Assembly: GCA_013399855.1 (NCBI GenBank) | Contig: VXAY01006825.1 | Span: forward strand, 124,863-188,862 | DNA: 64,000 bases | Source: Oxyruncus cristatus | Taxonomy: Eukaryota > Chordata > Aves > Passeriformes > Cotingidae | Reading direction: 5' to 3' | Part shown: in pieces, positions 36,656 through 47,034 of the stretch | How positions within the stretch are numbered: position 1 is the first letter of the stretch | Layout of the letters: the number at the start of each line of letters is the position of its first letter | Notes under the pieces: model-generated | Told to the model about the DNA's origin: nothing | The model's input: only the letters and a program-made list of their open reading frames with translations | Database searches by the model: none | Translations under genes and position numbers: made by a program

Positions 36656-39600
36656 TATATTTCATTATATAATCCACATTATCTTACAGAAAATTCATCT
36701 GGGCCAGTTCATATTTTCTCTTTTTAACTTGCAAGAACTACTTATTTTATCAGCCTTAACTGTTGTTTGGAGCTGTTGGTCAGTTTATTTAAGATGCATA
36801 AAAACAATAGTTAATGCAATTTTTTTTTTAAGACAAAACACTTCATGTGTTCTCAGGTATTCCAGGATCAACTCCTCATGAATACTAAGGTGATCTTACA
36901 CTGTTTGGAACGATTCAAGAATCCTTCAAAGACAGTGGGAATCAGTTCCAGGGATATTTTATTTTTTTCCAGCTATACCAGTATAGAATTATGGGTTGCC
37001 ACTTTGGTGTATTTGGGGGGTTCTGTGGTGAAGAGATCAACCATTTCTGAGACAGAGCAGATCCTTCCACACATTTGCTACACAATTAAACAAGCTTACT
37101 GAAAAGGAAAAAAAAAAAAGTTGGGTTTTGAGTGATATTTTTCATCAATGCCCAATCTGCCAGCATTTTTCGATACCTGTTACCAGAGAGAATCAGATTC
37201 AGCATGTTTTGTAGCAATCATTTACAAAATCTGACAATGTGCTTGCACAATGGAAGTTGCGAGTGATGGATTTTTCAATTCTTGTTCCCTTTGATTGAAT
37301 TAATCTCAACTTTCCTTTACAAGAATCAATGGGGTATTTGGCTTAATTGATCTCTCAATAAATATGCCCACAAGGAGTACAGTGTGCTTTTGCTAGCTCT
37401 GGTTCAACCTTCTAAATTATGTCAGAAATTTAACTGTCTCTTATAACACATTTTTACAGTTCAGAACACAGAGAAATTGAATGATAACCAGCTGAATCAA
37501 TGTTAATCATCTCTGCCAGGGTGCTCAGAGGTAACATAACTTTAACTGCACAGTATCTCCCAGAGTGGTTTCAAACTATAAAAATCACATCCTATGCTGT
37601 CCAGTGCTAAACTGTCTCAACTTCCCCTACCTATGCATCTGAACATAATAGCTTCACTGTTTTGGTGAGGGACTGTACTTACACCTTGCCTCAGGCGTAA
37701 AGAGAAAAGCAACACCATACAGTTTAAGCACAACACACATGGATTGTTTCTTCTTTAGCTTAAGTTTTCACCCTCGGCCACTTTCAACATCCTGTTTTTC
37801 TCCTGCTGATGCTTTTGTTGCTGTTAATGTGGCCAACTTTTTCTGAAGGAGTATTATTGAAAGCGATGAGTCCTAATATATTTATAGTCAAGAGCTTGCT
37901 TATCAGATCCAGTTTTCTGTTTTGGGGGAATCTCCTCTGGAACGCCTTAGAGCACCTTTGAGCAGAGATAGTAATGGGCATTAGATAGAAAAATCTAATG
38001 CCACCTTATTATCCAATATTTTTTGCACTGATTTGTATAATCCACCTCATGGCACTGCTAGTGTAAAAAAGAAACTGAGCATTCTCATCATATTTTGCCT
38101 TCCTGAAGATGATTTAATAAGCCTACCCTTTCTATTAATTTATGGGAGCATAACTGACATCCATTGGATTAATGCTTAACCCACATCAGTCTAAATTTGG
38201 AGGTTGTATTAATTTCCTGAGAAGTGAAGCATCCTTGTCTTGCTACAGAAATTATCTCATTAAGTAAGCAGAGGCCTGGCCAAAGGGACAAACTCCACAC
38301 AAATATTCACTGGCAACTCCAGCTTCCTAGCTACCCTGATGGCTTAGGTCAGAAGACCCTTGTGCCAAAACCCAGCTTTAATATTCACGCTTCACTCCAA
38401 TACAAGCTATGCCTTAAGACTGAATTATACCCGTGTGCAAAGATCCAGCACAAGGTTCACAAGCCACTTATATCTTCAAAGTGACTTGAGAAGAAAGGGC
38501 ACTGGTCTTGTGGAGTCTTTCTCTGCAGAGGGGACTACGGTAAGCACTGAAAAGCGCTTACCAAGTCATGGTCTGAAAGTTACTTTGATGATTTCCCTTT
38601 TCTCTTCCCTCTTCCCATGAAATTCACATTTTCCTATAGAGACTATCTCCCTCCAGGAAACTATTTTGGGATCACCAAAAATTGTGTTGTTACAATAGGA
38701 TGCACGTTCTGTTGAACAATTATGTGCGAAAATCACATTTCTTTATCACAGCAGCAGGACATAGTGAGGAACTATCAAAACACTTCTTGGCAGAACACTA
38801 CTTTCACATAACTCCCCAGTAATAGATTTTGGCTGGTGTTCCTAGACTTGAAGAACTCTTGTCATTTGACAGTGCAAATATATCAACACATATATTCCTC
38901 AATTCTCCACCATGCCAAGATTAATTCACTCTTCCCAAACCACCTCCTCCAAATATTAGAGTTACATTTTCTCTGAGCTTTCTTGCTCCTCCTAACTTAC
39001 TGACTTCCCTTTCAGTTTTCTACACCCAGGCTAACCCCTACAGACTATTTATCTGTGCACAATCTCCTTTCCTTTTCTTATCTCTGTAACTTACATATTA
39101 TTCTCTCCACAAGCTCTGGTCTCAACACTAATCTCTTCTTCCATCAGTGCATCAGCTTGTTCCACTTCATCTTTTTGCTGCTTCATCATGACAGTGTTTG
39201 GTGCCCAGAACAAGGATCCCACCAACCATTTACAACTATCATCTCACCTTTTCTTTGTAACATACTCTGAGGTTGAGCATGCAGCATAAAGCAAAAACAA
39301 ACCAAAACAACAATAACAAAACCATCACACACACATAAATGGCCTCATTTCTAGAGGGAATGTATTAGAAAGTAAGAACACGGAATGGGGAACAATCAGA
39401 CTGTTTCTGAAACTTTCCTATGGGAAATCAGGAGGGATCTCTAGTTAAACCCGTAGAGACACAAGAGCAGGTTTCAGTCAACGGATATAGGAGAAACTGT
39501 TTCCAATAGTTATAGGTGTGCTAGACACATAAAAACAGGAAAAGTAATAATCCCACAAAACCTATAGTATCAAATTTCTTTTGGTTGGTGTTCTATTACT

Positions 39601-39765
39601 TCAAAAACCAATAAATAACACTCAAGACCAGTGTACTAGTCAAACACCAACCCATATATACACAAAGTGTAATGAATTGAACACAAAGATTTATTTGAAC
39701 TTCAAAAGAGTTTGCTGGCTCTCAGTCAGTGGTTAGAATTTTCTGTGTGAAGCACAGCGTACTTC
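36656..39765. other. unique AT-rich sequence, no gene recognised
   Basis: No retroviral gene lies between the two plus-strand LTRs, so they are separate insertions, not one provirus. Frames are under 90 codons. The part at about 37190-37390 is dense in TGATTGAATTAATC-like and CAATCATTT-like motifs and could be a conserved non-coding element, which cannot be judged from one sequence. Confidence 0.6.
39762..39765. repeat. target-site duplication CTTC, left
   Basis: CTTC lies directly before the TGTAGG end of the LTR and again directly after its CTCACA end (40323-40326). The base before each copy is also A, so a 5-base reading that overlaps the LTR end is possible. Confidence 0.7.
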
Positions 39766-40181
39766 TGTAGGAAATAAACAAGGCGGTTTTATTACAAGCA
39801 TGAGTTTTCATGGTTGCCTCGCGTTGAGGTGCCTGGAGGTTGTTTTGTTTGGGAGATTGGGCAGTCATTTGGTTGTCGGCGACTGGTGGGCTGCCTGCAG
39901 TTGCTGGTTGCTGCTTACAGTTACAGTGTAAAGGTGGACCGGAAAGTGTGTAAGGCAGAGAGACCAGCTTGGGCTCACTGCCAAGGGACCATGCGGTCGG
40001 GACAGGGAAGCATCCTGATAGGTCAGAGAAGACAACCCACGGACTGGTGAAGGAAGGTGAGAGCCGGCCCTGAGCAACCCAATCGGATTCAAGAACAAGG
40101 CTGTACCATCTTTTTGGGAAGAAAAAGAAGCAGGGCTCGGCATGGGAGGAGCGAGGGAGTGGTTATGTAAATCAAGAAACC

Positions 40182-40189
40182 TTAAAAGG
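40182..40189 (+). promoter_or_regulatory. LTR TATA-like box
   Basis: TTAAAAGG lies 76 bases upstream of the ATTAAA signal, the position expected for the core promoter of the LTR's U3. Whether it is active is unknown. Confidence 0.5.
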
Positions 40190-40257
40190 ACTCGTCCCTC
40201 CCATCCACTTGTGCTCTCAGACTCTGGCATGAGGCTGGCTGCACCCAGCACGCTGAG

Positions 40258-40263
40258 ATTAAA
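40258..40263 (+). terminator. LTR polyadenylation signal ATTAAA
   Basis: ATTAAA lies near the LTR's 3' part, followed by a T-rich stretch (TTCTTTTTTTCACTC) typical of a downstream element. It is the likely 3' processing signal of the retroviral R region. Confidence 0.55.
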
Positions 40264-40536
40264 GTTCTTTTTTTCACTCTATTTGGCCGTCTTTTGAAAG
40301 TTAATTAGAGATATTTCTCACACTTCCGTCTCTCTAGAATGCAGATGTAGACATTTCTGAGTTTCTGATGTCCATTCACTCCCCTGATGTGGATTCCAAT
40401 GCCTTATCAGTTTCGTCAGGGTGAACCTGCAAGGTCAGGTGTGAAAGTGTTAGACTACTGGAGCACCTAGTGCCATTAAAGCCAACTGACTGCTACCCTG
40501 CACACTGCCTTCTAGAACAGACTTGCACTGGCCATA

Positions 40537-40728
40537 ATGGATCTCATTTTGATTTTGATTTTTCTTGTGTCAGAAATTACAAAATGCTCTACACAAACAC
40601 AGATTGGAAGTGAGTACTGTGCAATGGATTGCAAATTGAAAAAAGAAATGCAAACCCAAGATAATTACCTATGTAGGTGCATTTGTCCCACGAGAACCTA
40701 CAGATACAGATGTAGCAGAGGCATGTGA
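40537..40728 (+). CDS. tentative small cysteine-rich secreted-type ORF (63 codons)
   Basis: I do not recognise this frame. The ATG has A at -3 and G at +4, a good vertebrate context. Residues 2-11 (DLILILIFLV) form a short hydrophobic core like a signal peptide, with cleavage plausible around residues 17-20. The remainder has six cysteines (28, 32, 46, 48, 50, 59) in a CxxxC...CxCxC...C arrangement, is basic, and ends with RGM-stop at 40726-40728. It lies 215 bases downstream of the LTR at 39766-40322 in the same orientation, and 55 bases upstream of a CR1 tail. No intron, polyadenylation signal or homologue is known to me. The hydrophobic part comes from a repetitive ATTTTG stretch, so a chance frame is the likelier explanation. 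Confidence 0.15.
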   Translation: MDLILILIFLVSEITKCSTQTQIGSEYCAMDCKLKKEMQTQDNYLCRCICPTRTYRYRCSRGM

Positions 40729-40782
40729 GACCCAGAACCTGGTATAACATTTGCCTCATAGGCTGAACAAGAAACATGCACA

Positions 40783-40856
40783 GCTGGTGCTAGGTCAAAA
40801 GTTGGACTTGATGATCTCACAGGTCTCGTCCAACCTCGCTGAATCTGTGATTCTGT
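40783..40856 (+). mobile_element. CR1 LINE 3' tail fragment
   Basis: GTTGGACTTGATGATCTCAC followed by AGGTCTCGTCCAACCTCGCTG and ATCTGTGATTCTGT is the end of a CR1 3' UTR with its terminal ATTCTGTG-type repeat. Only about 75 bases are present. Confidence 0.93.
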
Positions 40857-41280
40857 CATACTTGTATGCATTCCAACTATCAATTCAGTGACAGGGAATG
40901 AATAGAAAATCACTAAAGAAAAGACAGAAACTAAACCAGAAAACACGGTAAGATCTTGTTTGAAATAAATGCTTATTAAGAAACACAAGTTGAAACAGAA
41001 GTAACTCAAAATCTTTCAGAGTAACTCCTTGAGAGTGACCAAGGTGGCTTAAGAATGGGTGTGCTGCCAGAGAGAATAGAAAAAAGAATGAAATTTGGGG
41101 AGGCATTGCCGCTTACCACAACATTTCCACGGGGCAAAGAGCACAATTCTTCTTGACACCAGTTGATGGCCACATCTTCCAGCTGCCAGGAGAGAGCGCC
41201 AACAGGTTTGGTCTAGTACAAATGACGGTGAAAAGATCCTGAGCACTTCCTGTTGAAACTAACTCTGCTATTCATGTGTC

Positions 41281-41320
41281 AAAAAAAAAATAATATATAT
41301 ATATATATAAAAAAAAAAAA
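41281..41320. repeat. A10-(TA)n-A12 microsatellite
   Basis: A ten-base A run, about eight TA units and a twelve-base A run follow one another. It is a simple repeat and an easily melted site. Confidence 0.92.
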
Positions 41321-42578
41321 TTTACGAGAGATCGAAAAGATTCTAGGACAAATGCATGTTAGGCCATCGAGTAAAGCTGGGTCCAACAGAGATGGATAGG
41401 ATTTCAAATCCCCATGCATGCTGCCTTTGTGCAGCTCCGAGCTGAATATGCACCACTACTCACCAACATCCCTTGCAACGACAGGGAGCACAGACACCCC
41501 ACTCCCCATCCCAGACTGCAGGATCTCTGTGCCAAAGAGTCTGGGACTGCAGTAGATGAGCTTAGATTTGGTTGCCTCAATGACAGAGGTGTTCAAAGGG
41601 GGAATGAAATTCAGAGAGCAGCCAAGTATGTTCAGAGCCTTGTTGACCTCCACTCCGAGGAGGAGATGAAAAACCTCCATATTTTGAATTCTTTAAACAT
41701 GAGCCAGGGAAAAAAGAACAATAAAAGACATAAGAGGAAACAATCCTGCATAATGATGGGTAGTGTAACTGAAAGTGGTATCCAGTTTTAATTCACTAGG
41801 TAGCGTGTAATTCCAGACCTTTCATTCCTCCACGGCAGGAGACACTCCTCTAGAACAAAGTGACAAAGTAGGATGTTTTTTTCTTTCACAAAAGCCCACT
41901 TACATTCCAGTAAGCCTTTCTCGAGTACCTCAAGAGCCCTCAAGATTACTCTGACTGGAGGAAGGAAAGGAACATTCAAAGGTTTACAATAATCCTTTTC
42001 CTCATGAGTAGAAGAAAACATCAGATGTGGCTTCAGCTTTCAATGCATTATTAATACCAATCACTTGGCAGCATTTGTTTCTGTGAGATAAATTTGATCT
42101 GTGAACACAGAAGAAAGAGAAGGAAGACAGCTGGTCAGACTTAGTCACAGGAATACCTGCTGAGCCCAATAAAAAAAAATATTTTTGCACAGAGACCCAT
42201 GAAATGTGAACATAAAACAAAGCATAAAGAGTAGTAATACTTGAAGAAAATTTATTCAGTTACCAATCTCAAAGAACAATTGTAATGCAAATTAAAGCAG
42301 CACTCAAGCAACAATGCAGACTAATTACTGATATTAAACCATGTAAACAAACCTTTTATCAAATAAAGCAGGCACTAAAGGGGATCCTGAGGCACTTACT
42401 GTGCCACTGGGTTTTCTTCAGGGGTTTTGAATCTGTGAATGCCTAAATGCTTCCCAGGGAGGCTGGATACCTTGCGCAGCAACATGATCCTTCTGCCAGC
42501 AGGCTTTCGTTACTTAGCTACCTTATGCGGATTATGTGGGTTTAATTTCTAGTCTCACAGGTCTGGGATAGAGGAATC

Positions 42579-42608
42579 AAAAAAAAAAAGGGGGGGGGGG
42601 GAAAAAAA
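42579..42608. repeat. homopolymer trio A11-G12-A7
   Basis: Eleven A, twelve G and seven A lie in succession, all purine on the plus strand. Homopolymer lengths here are likely to be inaccurate in the assembly. Confidence 0.9.
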
Positions 42609-45600
42609 GGCAAGATGAGAAAATTCTGGTTTGGTGGCTCAAGTCACCAAAATAGAGAATAATTACTCACACAAAAAGGATGCAAATTGCATGCCTGCGA
42701 TCTGCACGCTGCCATAGCTCCATTAGTCTGCTGGAGACTAGACTCAAGTGAAGAGGCAATCTACGACATGATAGGTAGCAGCAGCTGGGCAGAACAGTAA
42801 AATGACTCAGATGAGAAGGTCACAAAAAGTTCTTGCATTTGAAATGTGCGCTTTCATGTCAAAAAAGTCTCTCTACCAGGTCAGAACTGACTTACTCCCA
42901 GACTCCTGGCTAATGATTTGAAGAGAGAAAAGGGACTAAAGGTGAAAAGTGAGATGCAGCTCAGTTTTGGGCACCCGAGAAAGGCACCCAAATTAAGCAG
43001 GTGACACAGGGATTCTTGTTTATCTTTTAAAAATGCCTCTCTACCAAAAGCAATAATCAAAAAGCTCAACCTGACTTCTTGGTGGCATTTAGTGTGGATT
43101 TGCCACACCATAACTGCAGGAGTGCATCAGTGCAGAGTATAAATTAAATTCATTAATCCTTCACCCTGTATAAGGACTCCCATTCACACCTGCATTTTTG
43201 TTCTTAAATCACAGTAAATTAGCCTTCCCTGGAGTAGGAGAAAGCTGCTGCAATCTAGTAATGTCACACCTGGATGGGAGCTTCCGTGGCAATATAACAT
43301 GGTTTAATTCAACACTTCTTCACAGACTCTGCTAATTTGCCTTAGTTTTCTTGAAAAGAAATTACTTTAGGGAAGGAATTGGTAAGTGCAGTAGTCTGCT
43401 TTACCAGATAAAATAGGCGATGCCTGCCTCTGTGGAGGAGAGAAAGATGGTGGCTAGGAAAAGAAGGGGATCACAGAGTCTCGAAGCAGGTATGCAGCTT
43501 TCCTCCAGCCTCACGGAGAGGCCCCATGAATAGATATGAATGCATCAGGCCCTCCTATCTCAGGGCAGAGCACACTGTCCATCCCCCAGCAGGCTGAGGG
43601 AGCAGCACTGCTGGTGCAGTGATAGCGGGTTCTGTTTTGCTCATTAGGTCAGGGTGAACTGCATGAGGGCAACAGGAGTATTTGCAAAGCCTGAGCAGGA
43701 CAGTGGCATTTTGTAGGTGCTTTTCAAACACCAGATCCATGACTTCACAGGGAAGTAGGGAGGAAGGAAATTACCCTAAAAGCTCAGTTAACTAGGACTT
43801 TGTCTGTATTTTCCTTTCCCTTACAGAAGGAAATCTACTTTATACTGACCATCTATTTAAATAGCTGCAATTAAACTTATATCATTCAGCTAATATACTT
43901 TGTCATTCAACAGTTCTTCAAGAGAAGTCATTCATTTTATGCAGCTAACATCTTTCTTTGCTTTCCCTCTTCCCCCACCCCAGATTTCTGGGAGAATGTA
44001 TCACTCTGATACACCACCCTACTCACACAGAACTTCTGTAAAGCAACATTTACATAATCACCAAAATGACCTAAGTCTCTCTTTAATCAAGTCTATAGTC
44101 CCTCCATCATGTCATCCTTGTTAAGCAGGCCAGACTTATCTTGAAATGTCAAGAGCCACTGTGACTAATTAATTATTCTACCTTATCAGTCTTTTGAGAA
44201 GTACTTCACAAATCACTGAAGAGTCCACTTCAAAATGATATTGTCAACCAAGAAATAAAAAAGTTAGTACACAAAAGAATTGAAATAAGAAAAATTCTTA
44301 TTCAGTGCAGAAAGTTTACTCAGACCAAGAAATGGCATTCAGTACAATACCATCAGCTTTATAAAGTTGGAAGGGTTTTGCTCCTAAAGACTCTTGCTTT
44401 GTTTTTCAGTAGTTTGCCATGTCCTACCTGGCCAAGCATAAATGCACACTTACATAAAAACTCTGAGCAGAGAACAACCTCGTCAAGAACAGCTGGCAGA
44501 GTTTCTTTCTTTCTAAAAGGAGTCATCCTCTTCTATATCTTACAAAATCTTTCTCAGTCCCACATGAGTTTTTTTCCCACCTTCCTTTTTCTGGTTTAGA
44601 AAACAACCACAATGCCAATGCACTTCAATTATCACTCCAAAACCCTCTACAATCTCAGTGTTATCAGGAGCGATCAAACTCTGTGTGGGATAAAAATAAC
44701 CAATGCATTTGTACACTTCTTTCTTTTTAAGCTAATGTAATCCACTAACACATGCAAAAGATGCATTCATTCAACCATACTAGAGAAAGACAACCCATCT
44801 CTTGAGCTATAATGGTGCCCATTTATGCCCCTCTCTGTCTTAAGAACTGAGCAAATACAAAGGGTTGTCACAACTTAAGGTTTATGCTTAACTAATATTT
44901 ATCAAAGATTTCTAACCAGAGCATATTTCACAAAGGAATCAGTTGAAAAAAACAAACTGTCCCTTAAATGATTTCCACAGGAGTCCAGCCAGACCACGTT
45001 GTGGGTTGACACATGTGTCCTACTGAACACAGTCGGAGCCATTCAAGATGCTTAAAATATATGCTTTTAACAGATGTTAGAGTATCTGCATTAACTTTTG
45101 TATTTCTTAATTATTCTTACAACAGGTTCTTTTGTATCAATTAGCTTCTGTTGACTGGGAGGAACAATGCTGTGTTAGCTATTATGGAGAGTTAAAACCA
45201 ACTCATCTTCTCTAGAAAATAAAGCAAGTGGAACTACAGGAAGAATGTCAAAAACATAACAGTTTTTCAAATGTACACATTTGTCATTTCAATTGTTTTT
45301 CCACAACAATTCTTACAGAGCGTGCATTATCTTCCATACAGAGAGATTCCACATAGTTTTAGTGGAACTTAACTGAAAAAATACTACTTAAAGTATATAT
45401 TTGCACCTGACTATAGCATCAAATGGAAAACATTCTGTCTGATTTCCTCCTCTTCTCCTCCCATCACTTTTAAGGTGAAAATTGGCCCTTTTTATTTTTT
45501 CCACATCTGCAAAATGCAAAAGCCTGTTTTTAGAACCCCAGGAGATTTTCCTGTTGGAAAATCACACTACGCACTTAGGATGTTTCTGCTGCCTGCTGTA

Positions 45601-46532
45601 GGAAGCATCTGTGCGCAGCATAAAATAATGCTTCTTTTCCAAGCGTACTGGAACTGCACAAATCAATACGTGGTGTTAAAATGATCAGATTTGTTTCTTA
45701 TCTTCAGTTCATTTTTAGCACCTATAGGAAGATGAATGAATCCTGTGCTCTCAGCAAGAATAGACAGCATTTCTTCAAAATACATTGATTGATTTGTTAA
45801 ATGTATTTATATTTGATTTATTTAATTGAAAAGGCATTCCCCTTATTATGTTGGTTTGCTGCATGAGGTTATGAATTCTTTTCTGTGCAAACTTTTAGCA
45901 ACCCAATTTTGTTACAAAAATAGCTTAGCTTCTATGATTAAGCCTGTGTGTACACCCTCTTCTTTGTCCAACTGCTAAGGCTGGCTAATAAAGCTGTTAC
46001 TGCTTAGAGATGAGGTAAGCCACCTCTGGCTCTGCACTCCCAAGCCCTCTGTGGGGAAAGGAGAAGTGGTACATGTCAAGAGCTGGTTGTTTTCATTCCT
46101 AGGGCTTTGATTAAGGACAGAAAATGGTTCCTCTCTGAGCACAGGAAATGGCTGTCCAGTAAATACACGCTGAAAAACAACATGCTGTGATAGAGACTGA
46201 TAGCAATACACATTGCTACAGTAACAGTATAACAACCATTTGGATAGACACGGGACTCCCTCTGGCTCTCTCTCCACAAGCTGACCAAGGAGAATAGCTA
46301 TCAGGGGACTGAAAGATGAATGGTGAGTGACATGCACTTATGGAAAAAAATGCTTTACAGGAGTTGTGAGAGAGTCCACACACCCCTGACAGCATGCAAA
46401 TTTATCTTACAGTCTGCAATACTGGATTTACTAGTGGTTTTTCACAGTCTGTGTCGGTAGGAAGAGAGATGCTCATCCCCTGGAGGAGCAGCAACAGTAG
46501 TGAGTCAGGCCTTAATAGCCTTAGTTCCCCTC

Positions 46533-47034
46533 CTTTCCTCGGGGGAAAACCAATTTGCGGCTGGCTGTGACTATCTGCTCAGCTCCTGCAGATGACCAAC
46601 AGCTTGCCTGGGAACATAACCCAGATTTTGACAGTGTAACTGTCATGTAGGCAGACGCTGTCCTTGTGCACAAAGACCAAAAGACTGTTCCCAGGGGAAA
46701 GCACAACCAGGATTGCTTCAGGCTTTTCAATAATGGAGTTCAACAGGACCTATGGCTACTGCCAGCAAACACTAAAATTCTGCTCATGACCAGTGATGTC
46801 CCTCAGGGCATCAGCGTGCCTCCAAGGCAGATCTCAAGAGGAGCCAGTATGGCTGAGTTAGTGCTGATTAAGGAGCAGAAATCCTTTGAAGAACTAGCTG
46901 AACAACTGGCCTTATCCTCCATACAGCATCTAGCAAAGTACATCAAGTTAAGCCTGAGGATATTTGTAGTAAGCCTGGAAGAAGGCCTTTTATCACCTCC
47001 AGCTGAGCAGGAGTCACCCCCTCTCCCAAGATAA
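46533..47034 (+). pseudogene. tentative degenerate ORF with a single in-frame stop
   Basis: From about 46533 one plus-strand frame runs through segments such as DDQQLAWEHNPDFDSVTVM to a TAG at 46648-46650. It then resumes as ADAVLVHKDQKTVPRGKHN and continues to a stop at 47032-47034. The protein-like text (WLLPANTKILLMTSDVPQGI, RQISRGASMAELVLIKEQ, SFEELAEQLALSSIQHLAKY) has balanced composition. I cannot name a family. No splice sites, promoter or poly(A) signal can be tied to it. It could be an old processed pseudogene, a transposon coding remnant or chance. Confidence 0.2.

Larger units (their letters stand above)
39766..40322 (+). mobile_element. solo LTR of an endogenous retrovirus, 557 bp
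   Basis: This LTR starts TGTAGGAAATAAACAAGG and ends ATATTTCTCACA, with TG...CA ends and CTTC on both sides. It has a GC-rich, CpG-bearing U3, a TATA-like TTAAAAGG (40182-40189), then GCACCCAGCACG and an ATTAAA polyadenylation signal (40258-40263). No internal retroviral genes are attached, so it is a solo LTR. A 4-bp duplication is usual for ERV1/gammaretrovirus-like elements, but family assignment needs a repeat library. The frames of 78 and 128 codons within 39814-40251 lie inside the LTR and are not genes. Confidence 0.85.
40857..46532. other. unique AT-rich sequence, no gene recognised
   Basis: No gene is supported. A 125-codon plus-strand frame at 41414-41791 ends in a very basic segment (GKKNNKRHKRKQS) but matches nothing I know. 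An A/TA repeat lies at 41281-41320 and an A11-G12-A7 purine run at 42579-42608. Other frames are under 90 codons. Confidence 0.6.

Noticed and set aside
39814..40251. Frames of 78 (plus) and 128 (minus) codons in a GC-rich block
   Set aside because: Both lie inside the solo LTR at 39766-40322, which explains the GC content and the lack of stops.
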